Part shown: piece after piece, positions 1-8,533 of the stretch
How the letters are laid out: each line of letters starts with the position of its first letter
How positions within the stretch are numbered: the stretch's first letter is position 1
Assembly: GCF_014654365.1 (NCBI RefSeq)
Contig: NZ_BNAY01000001.1
Coordinates: forward strand, 1,488,001 to 1,552,000
DNA from: Amycolatopsis oliviviridis
GTDB lineage: Bacteria; Actinomycetota; Actinomycetes; Mycobacteriales; Pseudonocardiaceae
Length of the DNA: 64,000 nt
Direction of reading: 5' to 3'
The notes under the pieces: model-generated
What the model saw: the letters and a program-made list of their open reading frames with translations, nothing else
What the model was told of the DNA's origin: nothing
The model's database searches: none
Made by a program: the position numbers and the translations under genes

Positions 1-2573
1 GTGCCCTTGAACTGCCGTTCGTTGGTCACCGACAAGGCCCCGCCCGAGTAGGCGAACCGGAGCGGCTGGTGCGCCCACGCCATCTGCGCGGTCTCCGGCT
101 GTGCCGAACGGTCCGAGCCGATCAGACCGTCCACACCGGACAGACTGGAGCCGTAGGACAGGTGACTCCCCCGGTCCGCCACGCTGTCGAAGTCCAGCGC
201 CAGGACAGCGCCGCCCACCGGAGTGGCACCGGACAGGTCCGCGGCCGACAGCGGCTTGTCGTAGATGCGGACGTCGTCGACGGCGCCGCGCCCCATCCAG
301 CCGATGCTCGACGGGTCGTTCCACGACGTCTCGAAGTCACGGCCGATGTTGACCTCCGCCGACGACGAGTCGATCGCGCCGGTGAACGGCTTGCTCCCGA
401 TCTCCTTGCCGTCGAGGTAGAGCCGCAGGGCCGTGCCGTCGTAGGTCCCGCTCACCCGGTGCCAGTCGCCGTAGAAGTCGGACGGCACCTTGGCCTGGAC
501 CGCCTGCCACGTTCCACTGTGGATGAAGAACTCCAGGGTGTCCTGCGTCTTCATCTTGAGCGCGTACTGATGGTCTCCCTTGCCGAGGATGCGGAAGTCA
601 CCGGTCCATTTCCCAGGCTTCACCCACGCGTCGAGGGTCAGCGCCTTGCCGGTGATGTCGAGTTTCCGGTCGCGGTAGACCTCGACGAAGTCGTCCAATC
701 CGGACAGCCCCAGCGCCTTGCCGCGATGTCCGTCGACCAGCTCCGGTTTGCCGGTCACATGCGCCGAGATGTCGTTGCCGGACGAGTCCGGGGTGGTGCG
801 GATCCGTTGCCGGATGTTCTGCTCCGCCCAGTCCCAGATGAACCCGCCCTGGGTCTGCGGATTCGCCCGGATGGTGTCCCAGAACTCCCGGAAGTTCCCC
901 AAGCTGTTGCCCATCGCATGGGCGTACTCGCCGAAGATCAGCGGTTTGGTGGTGTTCTTCGCCTGCTCGGCGAACTTCTCCGGGGACGGATACCGCGGCC
1001 CCCAGACGTCGGCGAACGGCGCGTCGCCGTCGGGGCTGTTGGACTGGTGGTAGATCGGCCGGGTCGGCTCGTTCGCTTTCAGCCATTCCGCCAGGGCGAA
1101 GTGATGCGCGCCGAGACCGGCCTCGTTGCCGGTGTCCCAGAGGAAGACACTCGGATGGTTCTTGTCCCGTTCGACCATGCCGATCATGCGGTCGAAGAAC
1201 GCGTCCCGCCAGGCCGGGTCGTTCGCCTGGCAGTAGCTCGCGCAGTTCTCGTGGTTGTGGGTCTCGATGTCGATCTCGTCGTCGATCCAGAGCCCGTGCC
1301 GGTCGGCCAGTTCGTAGAAGTACGGATCCGACGGGTAGTGCGAGGTGCGGACGGCGTTGACGTTGAGCTGCTTCATCAGCGCGACGTCGCGTTCCTGCGC
1401 GGCGCGGGGTGCGTGCCTGCCGTGATCGGGATCGGTCTCCGCGCGGTTGACGCCCTTGAACAGCACCCGTTTCCCGTTGACCAGCAGCTGCTTGTCGCGG
1501 ATCTCGATCTCGCGGAACCCGACCGTCTCGCTGGTGATGTGCGTGACCCGGCCGTCGGGCGCGGTCAGCGTGAGGACGGCGGTGTACAGGTTCGGTGTCT
1601 CGTCGGTCCACTTCGCCGGGTCACGGACGGGCAGGCTGAGCGACGTCTTCCCACCCGCGTCGATCTCGCCGCTCGTGGTCCCGACCTCCTTGCCCGACGC
1701 GTCGCGCAGGCTCAACCCGACGCGGTGCCTGCCCGTGGTCCCGCCGGGTTTGGCGGCGACCTCGACGGCGGCCTTCAGGGTGGCGTCGGTGTAGGTCGCG
1801 TCCAGGTCGGTCGTCAGCCCGACGTCCTGGATGAACGTCCCCGGCGCCGAGTGCAGGGTCACCGAGCGGAAGATGCCCGAGTACCGCCACTGGTCGACGT
1901 CCTCCAGATAGGCGCCCGCGCTCCAGCGGTGCACCTGCACGGCGATCCGGTTCGGTCCCGGCCGCAGCACGGACGAGAGATCGAACTCCGCCGGCGTGTA
2001 GCCGCCCTGGTCGTAGCCGACGTACTGCCCGTTGACCCAGACGAAGTAGGCCGACGTCACCCCGTCGAACCGGAGGAACGTCCTGCGCTCCGCCCAGTCC
2101 GCGGGGAGGTCGAAGTCGCGGACGTAGGCGCCGGTCGGGTTGACGTCACGCGGGACGCGCGGCGGGTCGTCCGGCTGGATCTCGGTGGCGATGTTGCGGA
2201 AGATCGGGTGGTCGAGGCCGTCCGTCTGCCAGGTGTGCGGCACGGACACCTCACGCCAGCCCGACGCGTCGTAGCCGTCGTCGTGGAATCCGGCCGGGAC
2301 CTGCGACGGGTTGTCCGCCATCGCGATCCGCCATTTGCCGTCGAGCGACCGGGTGTACGGGCTCAGCTCGTCCCGGCGAGCGGCGGCGGAGACGTCGGCA
2401 TACGGACGAAGGAAGGCGTGCGGTGGCTCCTGTCCTTCCGAAACCCTCCGTGGATCGTCGAGGTAGGACTGAACGTCACCTGGTGGTCCGTCTGCGGCGG
2501 CCGGCGATCCGGCGCCGGCCAGGGAACCGGCGACGACCATCAGGCTCAAGACGATGAGGCGTATGCGCGGCAC
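1..2573 (-). CDS. Secreted GH2 beta-galactosidase with inserted LamG domain (C-terminus cut by window edge)
   Basis: LacZ-like glycoside hydrolase expected to hydrolyse beta-galactosides outside the cell. The GTG start at 2573 follows GGGAGG by 8 nt and opens a Sec signal peptide (PRIRLIVLSLMVVAGSLAG...). The order is sugar-binding domain, immunoglobulin-like domain, then TIM barrel. The acid/base Glu is in DTGNEAG (about residue 484) and the nucleophile Glu in FGEYAHAMG (about 549). After GGFIWDWAEQ, at about residues 615-800, the barrel is interrupted by a LamG/concanavalin-like domain (ends in VDDVRIYD), after which GH2 sequence resumes at DGLIGSDRSAQPE. The reading frame is open at position 1, so the small-chain domain is missing here. 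It lies 90 nt downstream of the LacI-type repressor on the same strand and may be cotranscribed with it. The GH2 call is firm; the true substrate is inferred. Confidence 0.93.
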   Translation of the reverse strand, partial: MPRIRLIVLSLMVVAGSLAGAGSPAAADGPPGDVQSYLDDPRRVSEGQEPPHAFLRPYADVSAAARRDELSPYTRSLDGKWRIAMADNPSQVPAGFHDDGYDASGWREVSVPHTWQTDGLDHPIFRNIATEIQPDDPPRVPRDVNPTGAYVRDFDLPADWAERRTFLRFDGVTSAYFVWVNGQYVGYDQGGYTPAEFDLSSVLRPGPNRIAVQVHRWSAGAYLEDVDQWRYSGIFRSVTLHSAPGTFIQDVGLTTDLDATYTDATLKAAVEVAAKPGGTTGRHRVGLSLRDASGKEVGTTSGEIDAGGKTSLSLPVRDPAKWTDETPNLYTAVLTLTAPDGRVTHITSETVGFREIEIRDKQLLVNGKRVLFKGVNRAETDPDHGRHAPRAAQERDVALMKQLNVNAVRTSHYPSDPYFYELADRHGLWIDDEIDIETHNHENCASYCQANDPAWRDAFFDRMIGMVERDKNHPSVFLWDTGNEAGLGAHHFALAEWLKANEPTRPIYHQSNSPDGDAPFADVWGPRYPSPEKFAEQAKNTTKPLIFGEYAHAMGNSLGNFREFWDTIRANPQTQGGFIWDWAEQNIRQRIRTTPDSSGNDISAHVTGKPELVDGHRGKALGLSGLDDFVEVYRDRKLDITGKALTLDAWVKPGKWTGDFRILGKGDHQYALKMKTQDTLEFFIHSGTWQAVQAKVPSDFYGDWHRVSGTYDGTALRLYLDGKEIGSKPFTGAIDSSSAEVNIGRDFETSWNDPSSIGWMGRGAVDDVRIYDKPLSAADLSGATPVGGAVLALDFDSVADRGSHLSYGSSLSGVDGLIGSDRSAQPETAQMAWAHQPLRFAYSGGALSVTNERQFKG

Positions 2574-2663
2574 TGCGTTACCTCCCGATGAGGGACCGTC
2601 GGCTGATGACCGACTCCTCGACGATCTCGTAAATCGTCACCGGAAGGAAGCCAGAGATCGAAT

Positions 2664-3704
2664 TCAGCTGGAGGCGCGATGCGTGAGCGAGACCGGCAAG
2701 ATCCGTTGGCGGGGCTTGAGGTCCCGGTCGTCCATCACCGCGAGCAGCGTCTCGACCATCGCGTGGACCTGTTCCCGCGGATCCTGGTGGACCGACGTCA
2801 GCGGCGGGTCCATCTCCGGTGCCAGCGTCGCGTTGTCGTCGAAGCTGACGACGGCGACGTCCGAGGGGATCCGCCGTCCGGCGGAATGCAGGGTCCGGAG
2901 CGCGCCGAGGGCCATCATGTCGCTGGCCACGAAGACGGCGTCGAGGTCGGGACGCCGCGCGAGCAGGTTCGACATCGCCTTCGCCCCGCCTGTCAGCGTG
3001 AAGTCGCCCTCTTCGACCAGGTCCGCCGGGTCGAGTCCCGCGTCGAGCAGGGTCTTGCGCCAGCCGGAAAGCCGGTCGATCGCCGCGCTCTGGTCCTGTG
3101 GGCCGGCGATCGTGGCGATCCGGCGGTGGCCCGACTCGACCAGATGCGCGACCGCCAGTTTCGCGCCGCCCTCGTTGTCGAAGTCGACGACGTGGACACC
3201 CCGTCTGAGCCCGGCCGCCTGCCCGCCGTACACCACCGGGATCCTCAACTGCCGCAACGCCTTGGGCAATGGGTCGGTCCGGTGCGGCGCGAACACCAGC
3301 ACGCCGTCGACGTGCCCGCCGTCGAGGAACCGGACCGTGCGGTCGAGATCCTCGCGGGTGTCACTGAAGATCAAGACCATCTGGCAGCCGATGTCGGCGA
3401 GTTCGCGATAGCCCGCCCGCATGACCGCGGTGCGGTACGGGTCGTCGAGCAGCCGCGCCTCCGGCTCCGACAGCACGACCGCGACCGCGCCGGTCCGCCT
3501 GGTCACCAGCGACCGGGCCGCCTGGTTCGGCGAGTAGCCGAGTTCACGGGCCGCCGCCTGGACCTTCTCCCGCGAACGCGCGCTGACGTAGCCGTCGTCG
3601 TTCAGCGCCCGGGACGCCGTCGACCGGCTGACCCCGGCGGACGCGGCGACGTCTTCCAGCGTCGGCCTGCCGTCTTCCTCTGGTCGAGCCCCCACCCGCG
3701 TCAC
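2664..3704 (-). CDS. cebR: LacI-family repressor, CebR-like
   Basis: DNA-binding repressor of the divergent sugar-uptake operon. The N-terminal HTH reads TLEDVAASAGVSRSTASRAL, followed by the hinge region (PNQAARSL) and a periplasmic-binding-protein-like effector domain to about residue 346. I chose GTG 3704 because AAGGG lies 5 nt upstream; a GTG two codons earlier (3710) has no usable ribosome-binding spacing. It is transcribed away from an ABC importer and GH1 glucosidase. The shared gap contains the 14-bp core TGGGAGCGCTCCCA known as the CebR operator in Streptomyces, so the ligand is probably cellobiose or a cello-oligosaccharide. That ligand assignment is inference from operator and context. 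Confidence 0.9.
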   Translation of the reverse strand: MTRVGARPEEDGRPTLEDVAASAGVSRSTASRALNDDGYVSARSREKVQAAARELGYSPNQAARSLVTRRTGAVAVVLSEPEARLLDDPYRTAVMRAGYRELADIGCQMVLIFSDTREDLDRTVRFLDGGHVDGVLVFAPHRTDPLPKALRQLRIPVVYGGQAAGLRRGVHVVDFDNEGGAKLAVAHLVESGHRRIATIAGPQDQSAAIDRLSGWRKTLLDAGLDPADLVEEGDFTLTGGAKAMSNLLARRPDLDAVFVASDMMALGALRTLHSAGRRIPSDVAVVSFDDNATLAPEMDPPLTSVHQDPREQVHAMVETLLAVMDDRDLKPRQRILPVSLTHRASS

Positions 3705-3762
3705 CTTCACCCTTCAGCGTCTTCCGGACACCGACAGCTTAGTGTCCGGCGGCCATCGGCAC

Positions 3763-3776
3763 TGAGAGCGCTCCCT
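3763..3776. promoter_or_regulatory. Imperfect CebR-type operator
   Basis: The core GAGAGCGCTCCC differs by one base from the perfect palindrome GGGAGCGCTCCC. It lies 59 bp upstream of cebR and could mediate autoregulation or looping with the perfect site 80 bp away. Confidence 0.6.
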
Positions 3777-3802
3777 GTCGGAAACACTCTCATTACAGGC
3801 CC

Positions 3803-3832
3803 TTGACACGATCTCGCCTCGGGGGACAAACT
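3803..3832 (+). promoter_or_regulatory. Predicted sigma-70-type promoter of the cebEFG-bglC operon
   Basis: A consensus -35 TTGACA (3803-3808) is followed after 18 bp by a weak -10 CAAACT (3827-3832). The predicted start point, near 3840, abuts the operator palindrome at 3843, which fits simple repression. Confidence 0.55.
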
Positions 3833-3842
3833 CTGCGCATCC

Positions 3843-3858
3843 CTGGGAGCGCTCCCAG
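3843..3858. promoter_or_regulatory. Perfect CebR operator palindrome
   Basis: CTGGGAGCGCTCCCAG is a perfect 16-bp palindrome containing the 14-bp CebR box TGGGAGCGCTCCCA. It sits 35 bp upstream of the cebE start and just downstream of the predicted promoter. Confidence 0.85.
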
Positions 3859-3893
3859 TTTCTCCTTCACCCCCATCAGCAAGGGACAAAGAC

Positions 3894-5192
3894 GTGAGAA
3901 GGATCCGGAACGGCCTGGTGCTGACACTGGGTATCACGATGACGTTCGGCCTGGCGGCGTGCGGCGGTGACGACGGCGGGGCGCCCGCCGCGTCGGATCC
4001 GAACGCGAAGGTCGAGCTGTCACTGGCGACGTTCACCGAGTTCGGCTACGAGGCGCTCATTCCCGAGTACGAGCGGCTGCACCCGAACATCAAGATCACC
4101 CACCGGAAGACCGGCCAGGGCGGGCCGTACCACCAGGACCTGATCACGAAACTGGCGGCGGGTTCCGGCCTCGCCGACGTCACCGCGGTCGAGGAAGGGC
4201 ATCTGTCGAACGTCCTCGACAAGGGCTCGAAGTTCAACGACCTGACCAAGATCGGCCCGGCGGAAACCTCCCCGGACCGCTGGCTCGGCTGGAAATACGA
4301 CGCGGCGAAGACCAAGGACGGCAAGGTCATCGGCTACGGCACGGACATCGGCCCACTGGCCATGTGCTACCGCAAGGACATGCTGGAGGCGGCCGGGCTG
4401 CCGTCCGATCCCGAAGCGGTCAAGCCCCTGTTCGCGAGCTGGGAAAGCTATTTCGCCGCGGGCGACCAGTACGTCGGCAAGACCGGCGGGAAGGCGTGGT
4501 TCGACTCGGCCGCACAGAACTTCAACGCCATGGTCAACCAGCTTCCCACCGGGTACATCGGGCCCGACGACAAGCCGACCCTGGAGTCCAACCAGGGCAT
4601 CAAGGACGCCTGGGCCAAGGTGACCGGCGCTGTCGTGAAAGGACAGTCAGCCAAGCTGACCGCGTTCAGCAACGAGTGGAACTCCGGTTTCAAGCAGGGC
4701 GCCTTCGCCACGAAGGTGTGCCCCGCCTGGATGCTCGGCGTGATCGAGGAGCACTCCGGTCCGGAGAACGCCGGCAAGTGGGCGGTCACCGCGGCCTTCC
4801 CCGGCGGCGGCGGGAACTGGGGCGGTTCGTACCTGACAGTGCCCACGCAGTCGAAGCATCCGAAAGAGGCGGCCGAACTCGCCGCCTGGCTGACCGCGCC
4901 CGAGCAGCAGATCAAGGCGTTCCAGGCGAAGGGCACCTTCCCCAGCCAGGTCAAGGCGCTGGAGGATCCGGCGCTGCTCGGTGAGACCGACGCCTACTTC
5001 GGCGGCGCGAAGATCGGCCGGTTGTTCGCCGAGCAGGCCAAGAAGGTCGCCAAGCCGCAGTACAAGGGCCCCGGCGACGGCCAGATCCAGGAGAACGCGT
5101 CGAGCCCGGCGCTCCAGGCCGTCGAACAGGGCAAATCGGCGGACGAGGGCTGGACGCAACTGCTCGACGCCGCGAAGAAGATCACGCGCTGA
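3894..5192 (+). CDS. cebE: Cello-oligosaccharide ABC transporter, substrate-binding lipoprotein
   Basis: Extracellular solute-binding protein of ABC family 1 (432 aa). GTG 3894 follows AAGGGA by 8 nt. The N-terminus is a lipoprotein signal peptide with lipobox LAAC (Cys about 23), then an Asp/Gly-rich linker. The body has typical sugar-binding features (TEFGYEALIPEYERLHPNIK, ATKVCPAWMLGV). It is the first gene of a four-gene operon with two permeases and a GH1 enzyme and is preceded by a CebR box. No ATPase gene is present, as usual for Ceb systems, which borrow the multitask ATPase MsiK. Substrate specificity is inferred from the operator and glucosidase. Confidence 0.92.
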   Translation: MRRIRNGLVLTLGITMTFGLAACGGDDGGAPAASDPNAKVELSLATFTEFGYEALIPEYERLHPNIKITHRKTGQGGPYHQDLITKLAAGSGLADVTAVEEGHLSNVLDKGSKFNDLTKIGPAETSPDRWLGWKYDAAKTKDGKVIGYGTDIGPLAMCYRKDMLEAAGLPSDPEAVKPLFASWESYFAAGDQYVGKTGGKAWFDSAAQNFNAMVNQLPTGYIGPDDKPTLESNQGIKDAWAKVTGAVVKGQSAKLTAFSNEWNSGFKQGAFATKVCPAWMLGVIEEHSGPENAGKWAVTAAFPGGGGNWGGSYLTVPTQSKHPKEAAELAAWLTAPEQQIKAFQAKGTFPSQVKALEDPALLGETDAYFGGAKIGRLFAEQAKKVAKPQYKGPGDGQIQENASSPALQAVEQGKSADEGWTQLLDAAKKITR

Positions 5193-5195
5193 CCG

Positions 5196-6176
5196 ATGAC
5201 CGTCGTCGACAAGATCACGCCGGACGAACAGGAGGCCGGGGCGCGCACGTCGCCCCGGCCCACCCTCCGCCACCGGCTCAGCCGCTGGGACGTCAAGGTC
5301 TCGCCGTACCTCTACATCGCCCCGTTCTTCGTCGTCTTCGGGATCGTCGGGCTGTTCCCGTTGCTCTACACGGCGTACGTGTCGCTGTTCAGCTGGGAAG
5401 CCGGTGACGACGATCCGGACTTCATCGGGCTGGACAACTTCAAGGAACTGTTCGCGGACACGCAGTTCTGGAACGCGCTCGAGAACACCGTCAGCATCTT
5501 CCTGCTCTCCAGCATCCCCCAGCTGATCATCGCGGTACTCCTGGCGGCGCTGCTCAGCGCCCGGCTGCGCGGGGCGACCGGGTGGCGGGTCGGCGTCCTG
5601 CTCCCCTACGCCGCCAGCCTGGTGGCGCTCGGGATCATCTTCGCGAACCTGTTCGGACCCAAGTACGGCCTGGTCAACGGCCTGCTGCAGACGATCGGGC
5701 TGGATCCCGTCGACTGGCAGGCGGGCCGGTTCGGCAGCCATGTCGCGATCGCGATCATGGTGAACTGGCGCTGGACCGGCTACAACGCGCTGATCGTCCT
5801 GGCCGCCATGCAGGCCATCCCGAAAGAACTGCACGAGGCCGCTCTCATCGACGGCGCGGGCACGGTACGCCGGTTCTTCGGTATCACCCTGCCGTTGCTG
5901 AAGCCGACACTGATCTTCGTCACGATCACCTCGACGATCGGCGGTCTGCAGATCTTCACCGAGCCCAAGCTGTTCGACGCCATGCCGGGGTCGAACAACG
6001 GCGGCTCGTCCAACCAGTTCCAGACCGTGACGCTGTACCTGTACCAAACGGCCTTCGAGAACTACGAACTCGGCTACGCCTCGGCGATCGCGTGGGTGCT
6101 GTTCCTGATCATCGTGCTGATCGCAGTGGTGAACTTCTTCCTCACCGGGAGGATCGCGGCGGTGAAGAAGAAATGA
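5196..6176 (+). CDS. cebF: Sugar ABC transporter permease (MalF/CebF type)
   Basis: Integral membrane permease (326 aa) with a long cytoplasmic N-terminus (about 35 residues) and six predicted membrane segments. The EAA loop that docks to the ATPase is visible as ELHEAALIDGAGTVRRFFGI. It begins 3 nt after the cebE stop and its stop overlaps the next start by 4 nt (ATGA), indicating translational coupling within the operon. Confidence 0.93.
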   Translation: MTVVDKITPDEQEAGARTSPRPTLRHRLSRWDVKVSPYLYIAPFFVVFGIVGLFPLLYTAYVSLFSWEAGDDDPDFIGLDNFKELFADTQFWNALENTVSIFLLSSIPQLIIAVLLAALLSARLRGATGWRVGVLLPYAASLVALGIIFANLFGPKYGLVNGLLQTIGLDPVDWQAGRFGSHVAIAIMVNWRWTGYNALIVLAAMQAIPKELHEAALIDGAGTVRRFFGITLPLLKPTLIFVTITSTIGGLQIFTEPKLFDAMPGSNNGGSSNQFQTVTLYLYQTAFENYELGYASAIAWVLFLIIVLIAVVNFFLTGRIAAVKKK

Positions 6177-7030
6177 CCATGCTCCACAGTGGACTCAAGC
6201 GGAGCGTCTCGGCGCTGGGCAAACCACGCCGGGCGACCTACGTCGTGCTCACGATCTTCGTGCTGGGCTCGCTCTTCCCGTTCTACTGGTCGTTCCTGGT
6301 GGCCAGCCGGGACAGCGGGATGCTCACCGAGCGGGTCCCGCCGTTCCTGCCGGGCGGGAACTTCTTCGCCAACGCGGCGCGCGTGTTCGACACGGTGCCG
6401 TTCTGGAAGGCGCTCGGGAACAGCCTGATCGTGTCCGGCACGGTCACCCTCACCACGGTGCTGTTCTCGGCACTGGCCGGGTTCGCGTTCGCCAAACTGC
6501 GGTTCCGCGGCCGGAACGGGCTGTTCGTGTTCATCGTCGTCACCCTCGCCGTGCCGACCCAGCTCGGCATCATCCCGTTGTTCATGGCGATGTCGGAATT
6601 CGGCTGGGCGGGCGGGCTCCAGTCGGTGATCCTGCCCAATCTGGTGACCGCGTTCGGCGTCTTCTGGATGCGTCAGTACACGGTGGACGCGGTGCCGTAC
6701 GAACTGATCGAGGCGGCGCGGGTCGACGGCTGCAGCATGATCCGGATCTTCTGGAACGTCTGCCTGCCCGCGGTCCGCCCGGCGGCGGCGATCCTGGCGA
6801 TGTTCACGTTCATGACCTCGTGGAACGACTTCCTCTGGCCGCTCGTCGTGCTGGACCCCGGCAATCCCACGGTCCAGCTGGCCCTGGAGAAGCTGCAGAG
6901 CGGCTACTACGTCGACTACTCGCTGGTGCTGGCCGGGACCACGCTGGCCACCATCCCGATCCTCATCGTCTTCCTCCTCCTCGGCCGCCAGATCGTGGCC
7001 GGGATCATGCAAGGTGCCGTGAAAGGGTGA
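6173..7030 (+). CDS. cebG: Sugar ABC transporter permease (MalG/CebG type)
   Basis: Second channel subunit (285 aa). The ATG at 6173 overlaps the cebF stop in an ATGA arrangement; a longer in-frame extension upstream lies wholly inside cebF and is not used. There are six predicted membrane helices, and the EAA loop is ELIEAARVDGCSMIRIFW. It is followed 2 nt later by the glucosidase, completing a cebEFG-bglC order that matches Streptomyces loci. Confidence 0.93.
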   Translation: MTMLHSGLKRSVSALGKPRRATYVVLTIFVLGSLFPFYWSFLVASRDSGMLTERVPPFLPGGNFFANAARVFDTVPFWKALGNSLIVSGTVTLTTVLFSALAGFAFAKLRFRGRNGLFVFIVVTLAVPTQLGIIPLFMAMSEFGWAGGLQSVILPNLVTAFGVFWMRQYTVDAVPYELIEAARVDGCSMIRIFWNVCLPAVRPAAAILAMFTFMTSWNDFLWPLVVLDPGNPTVQLALEKLQSGYYVDYSLVLAGTTLATIPILIVFLLLGRQIVAGIMQGAVKG

Positions 7031-7032
7031 CC

Positions 7033-8436
7033 ATGTCCGCTCATCCCGACAGTGTCCGGGCGAAGACCGCGCTGCCGTTCCCGCCCGGATTCGTGTGGGG
7101 CGCCGCCACCGCGGCCTTCCAGGTCGAAGGGGCCACGGCCGCCGACGGCCGCACCGACTCGATCTGGGACGTCTTCGCCCGCCGTCCCGGCGCGGTGGCG
7201 GGCGGCGACACCGGCGAACCGGGCGCCGATCATTACCGGCGCTACGCCGAGGACGTCGATCTGATGCGGCGACTCGGAATCGGCGCCTACCGGTTCTCCC
7301 TGTCGTGGCCGCGGATCCGGCCCGGCGGCGGCGCGCCGAATCCTGAAGGGATCGCGTTCTACGATCGGCTCGTCGACCGGCTTCTCGAAGCCGGTGTCGA
7401 GCCCTGGGCGACGCTGTACCACTGGGATCTCCCCCAGGCGCTGGAAGACGAGGGCGGCTGGGCCTCGCGCGAGACGGCCTTCCGATTCGCCGAATACGCC
7501 GAAACCGCCGTGGCGCGGCTGGGCGACCGAGTGACGCGCTGGTCCACCCTGAACGAACCTTGGTGTGCCGCGATGCTGGGCTACGCGCGCGGGATCCACG
7601 CTCCCGGCAGGCAAGAGCCCCGGGCAGCGGTCGCGGCCGCGCACCATCTCCTGCTGGGGCACGGGCTGGCGATGGACGTCCTGCGGCGGCGCGCGCCGTC
7701 GGCGGCGTCCGGGGTGACCCTGAACCTGTACCCGGTGTCGGCGGCGGATCCGTCGTCCACTGTGGACGTCGAGGCGGCACGCCGGGTCGACGGCCTTCAG
7801 AACCGGCTCTTCCTCGACCCCGTGCTTCGTGGCTCCTACCCCGAGGACCTGCTGGCCGACCTCGCCCCGCTGGGCATCGGCGAGCTCGTGCGGGACGGCG
7901 ATCTCGCGACCATCGCCGCTCCGATCGATTGGCTGGGCATCAACTACTACCGCGGCTACCAGGTCGCGGGTACTCCGCTGCCCGGCAGCGAACCGGCGGG
8001 CGCCGACTGGCTGGGCGCCCCCGACGTCCATTTCGTGCCCGACGAAGCCGCGCCGCGCACCGACTCCGGCTGGGAGGTCCAGCCTTCGCGGCTCACCGAA
8101 TGCCTCCTGCGCGTCCACCGCGAGTATCGGCCGATCCCGCTGTACATCACCGAAAACGGCGCTTCCTACCCGGACACCGTCATCGGCGGGGACATCGCGG
8201 ACACCGACCGGATCGCCTTCCTCGACTCGCATCTGCGTGCCGCTTACGAGGCGATCGAGGCGGGTGTCGACCTGCGCGGCTACTTCTACTGGTCGCTGCT
8301 CGACAACTTCGAGTGGGCCGAGGGGTACGCCAAACGGTTCGGTCTCGTGCACGTCGACTACGCGACCCAGCGGCGGACTCCGAAGCAGAGCGCGCTGTGG
8401 TACGCGAGGGCGATCAGTCTGAACGGGCTGGGCTGA
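7033..8436 (+). CDS. bglC: GH1 beta-glucosidase, BglC-like
   Basis: Cytoplasmic family 1 glycosidase (467 aa, normal length) that would split imported cellobiose or cello-oligosaccharides into glucose. The acid/base Glu175 is in STLNEPW and the nucleophile Glu374 in YITENG; the N-terminal GH1 signature FVWGAATAAFQVEG is present. There is no signal peptide. The ATG at 7033 is 2 nt after the cebG stop; upstream in-frame sequence belongs to cebG. It is the last gene of the operon and is followed by a strong hairpin. Confidence 0.95.
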   Translation: MSAHPDSVRAKTALPFPPGFVWGAATAAFQVEGATAADGRTDSIWDVFARRPGAVAGGDTGEPGADHYRRYAEDVDLMRRLGIGAYRFSLSWPRIRPGGGAPNPEGIAFYDRLVDRLLEAGVEPWATLYHWDLPQALEDEGGWASRETAFRFAEYAETAVARLGDRVTRWSTLNEPWCAAMLGYARGIHAPGRQEPRAAVAAAHHLLLGHGLAMDVLRRRAPSAASGVTLNLYPVSAADPSSTVDVEAARRVDGLQNRLFLDPVLRGSYPEDLLADLAPLGIGELVRDGDLATIAAPIDWLGINYYRGYQVAGTPLPGSEPAGADWLGAPDVHFVPDEAAPRTDSGWEVQPSRLTECLLRVHREYRPIPLYITENGASYPDTVIGGDIADTDRIAFLDSHLRAAYEAIEAGVDLRGYFYWSLLDNFEWAEGYAKRFGLVHVDYATQRRTPKQSALWYARAISLNGLG

Positions 8437-8469
8437 GGCCGATCTGTCGCCGTGGAGGTCCGGCCAGTA

Positions 8470-8520
8470 TCAGGAAAGGGTCTTTCAGGACGTTTTTCGT
8501 CCTGAAAGACCCTTTCCTGA
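8470..8520. terminator. Perfect 23-bp inverted repeat, bidirectional terminator candidate
   Basis: Arms 8470-8492 and 8498-8520 are exact reverse complements, separated by a TTTTT loop. The arm carries the AGGAAAGGGTCTTTC theme shared with other hairpins in this window. It sits between the convergent ends of bglC and the beta-helix gene. There is no U-tract after the stem. Confidence 0.75.
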
Positions 8521-8533
8521 CATCCAGAGCCAC

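Noticed and set aside
69..2591. 840-residue open frame on the plus strand
   Set aside because: It is antisense to the GH2 gene, Arg/Val/Pro-rich with no domain, and arises from the GC bias; the minus strand carries clear GH2 catalytic motifs.
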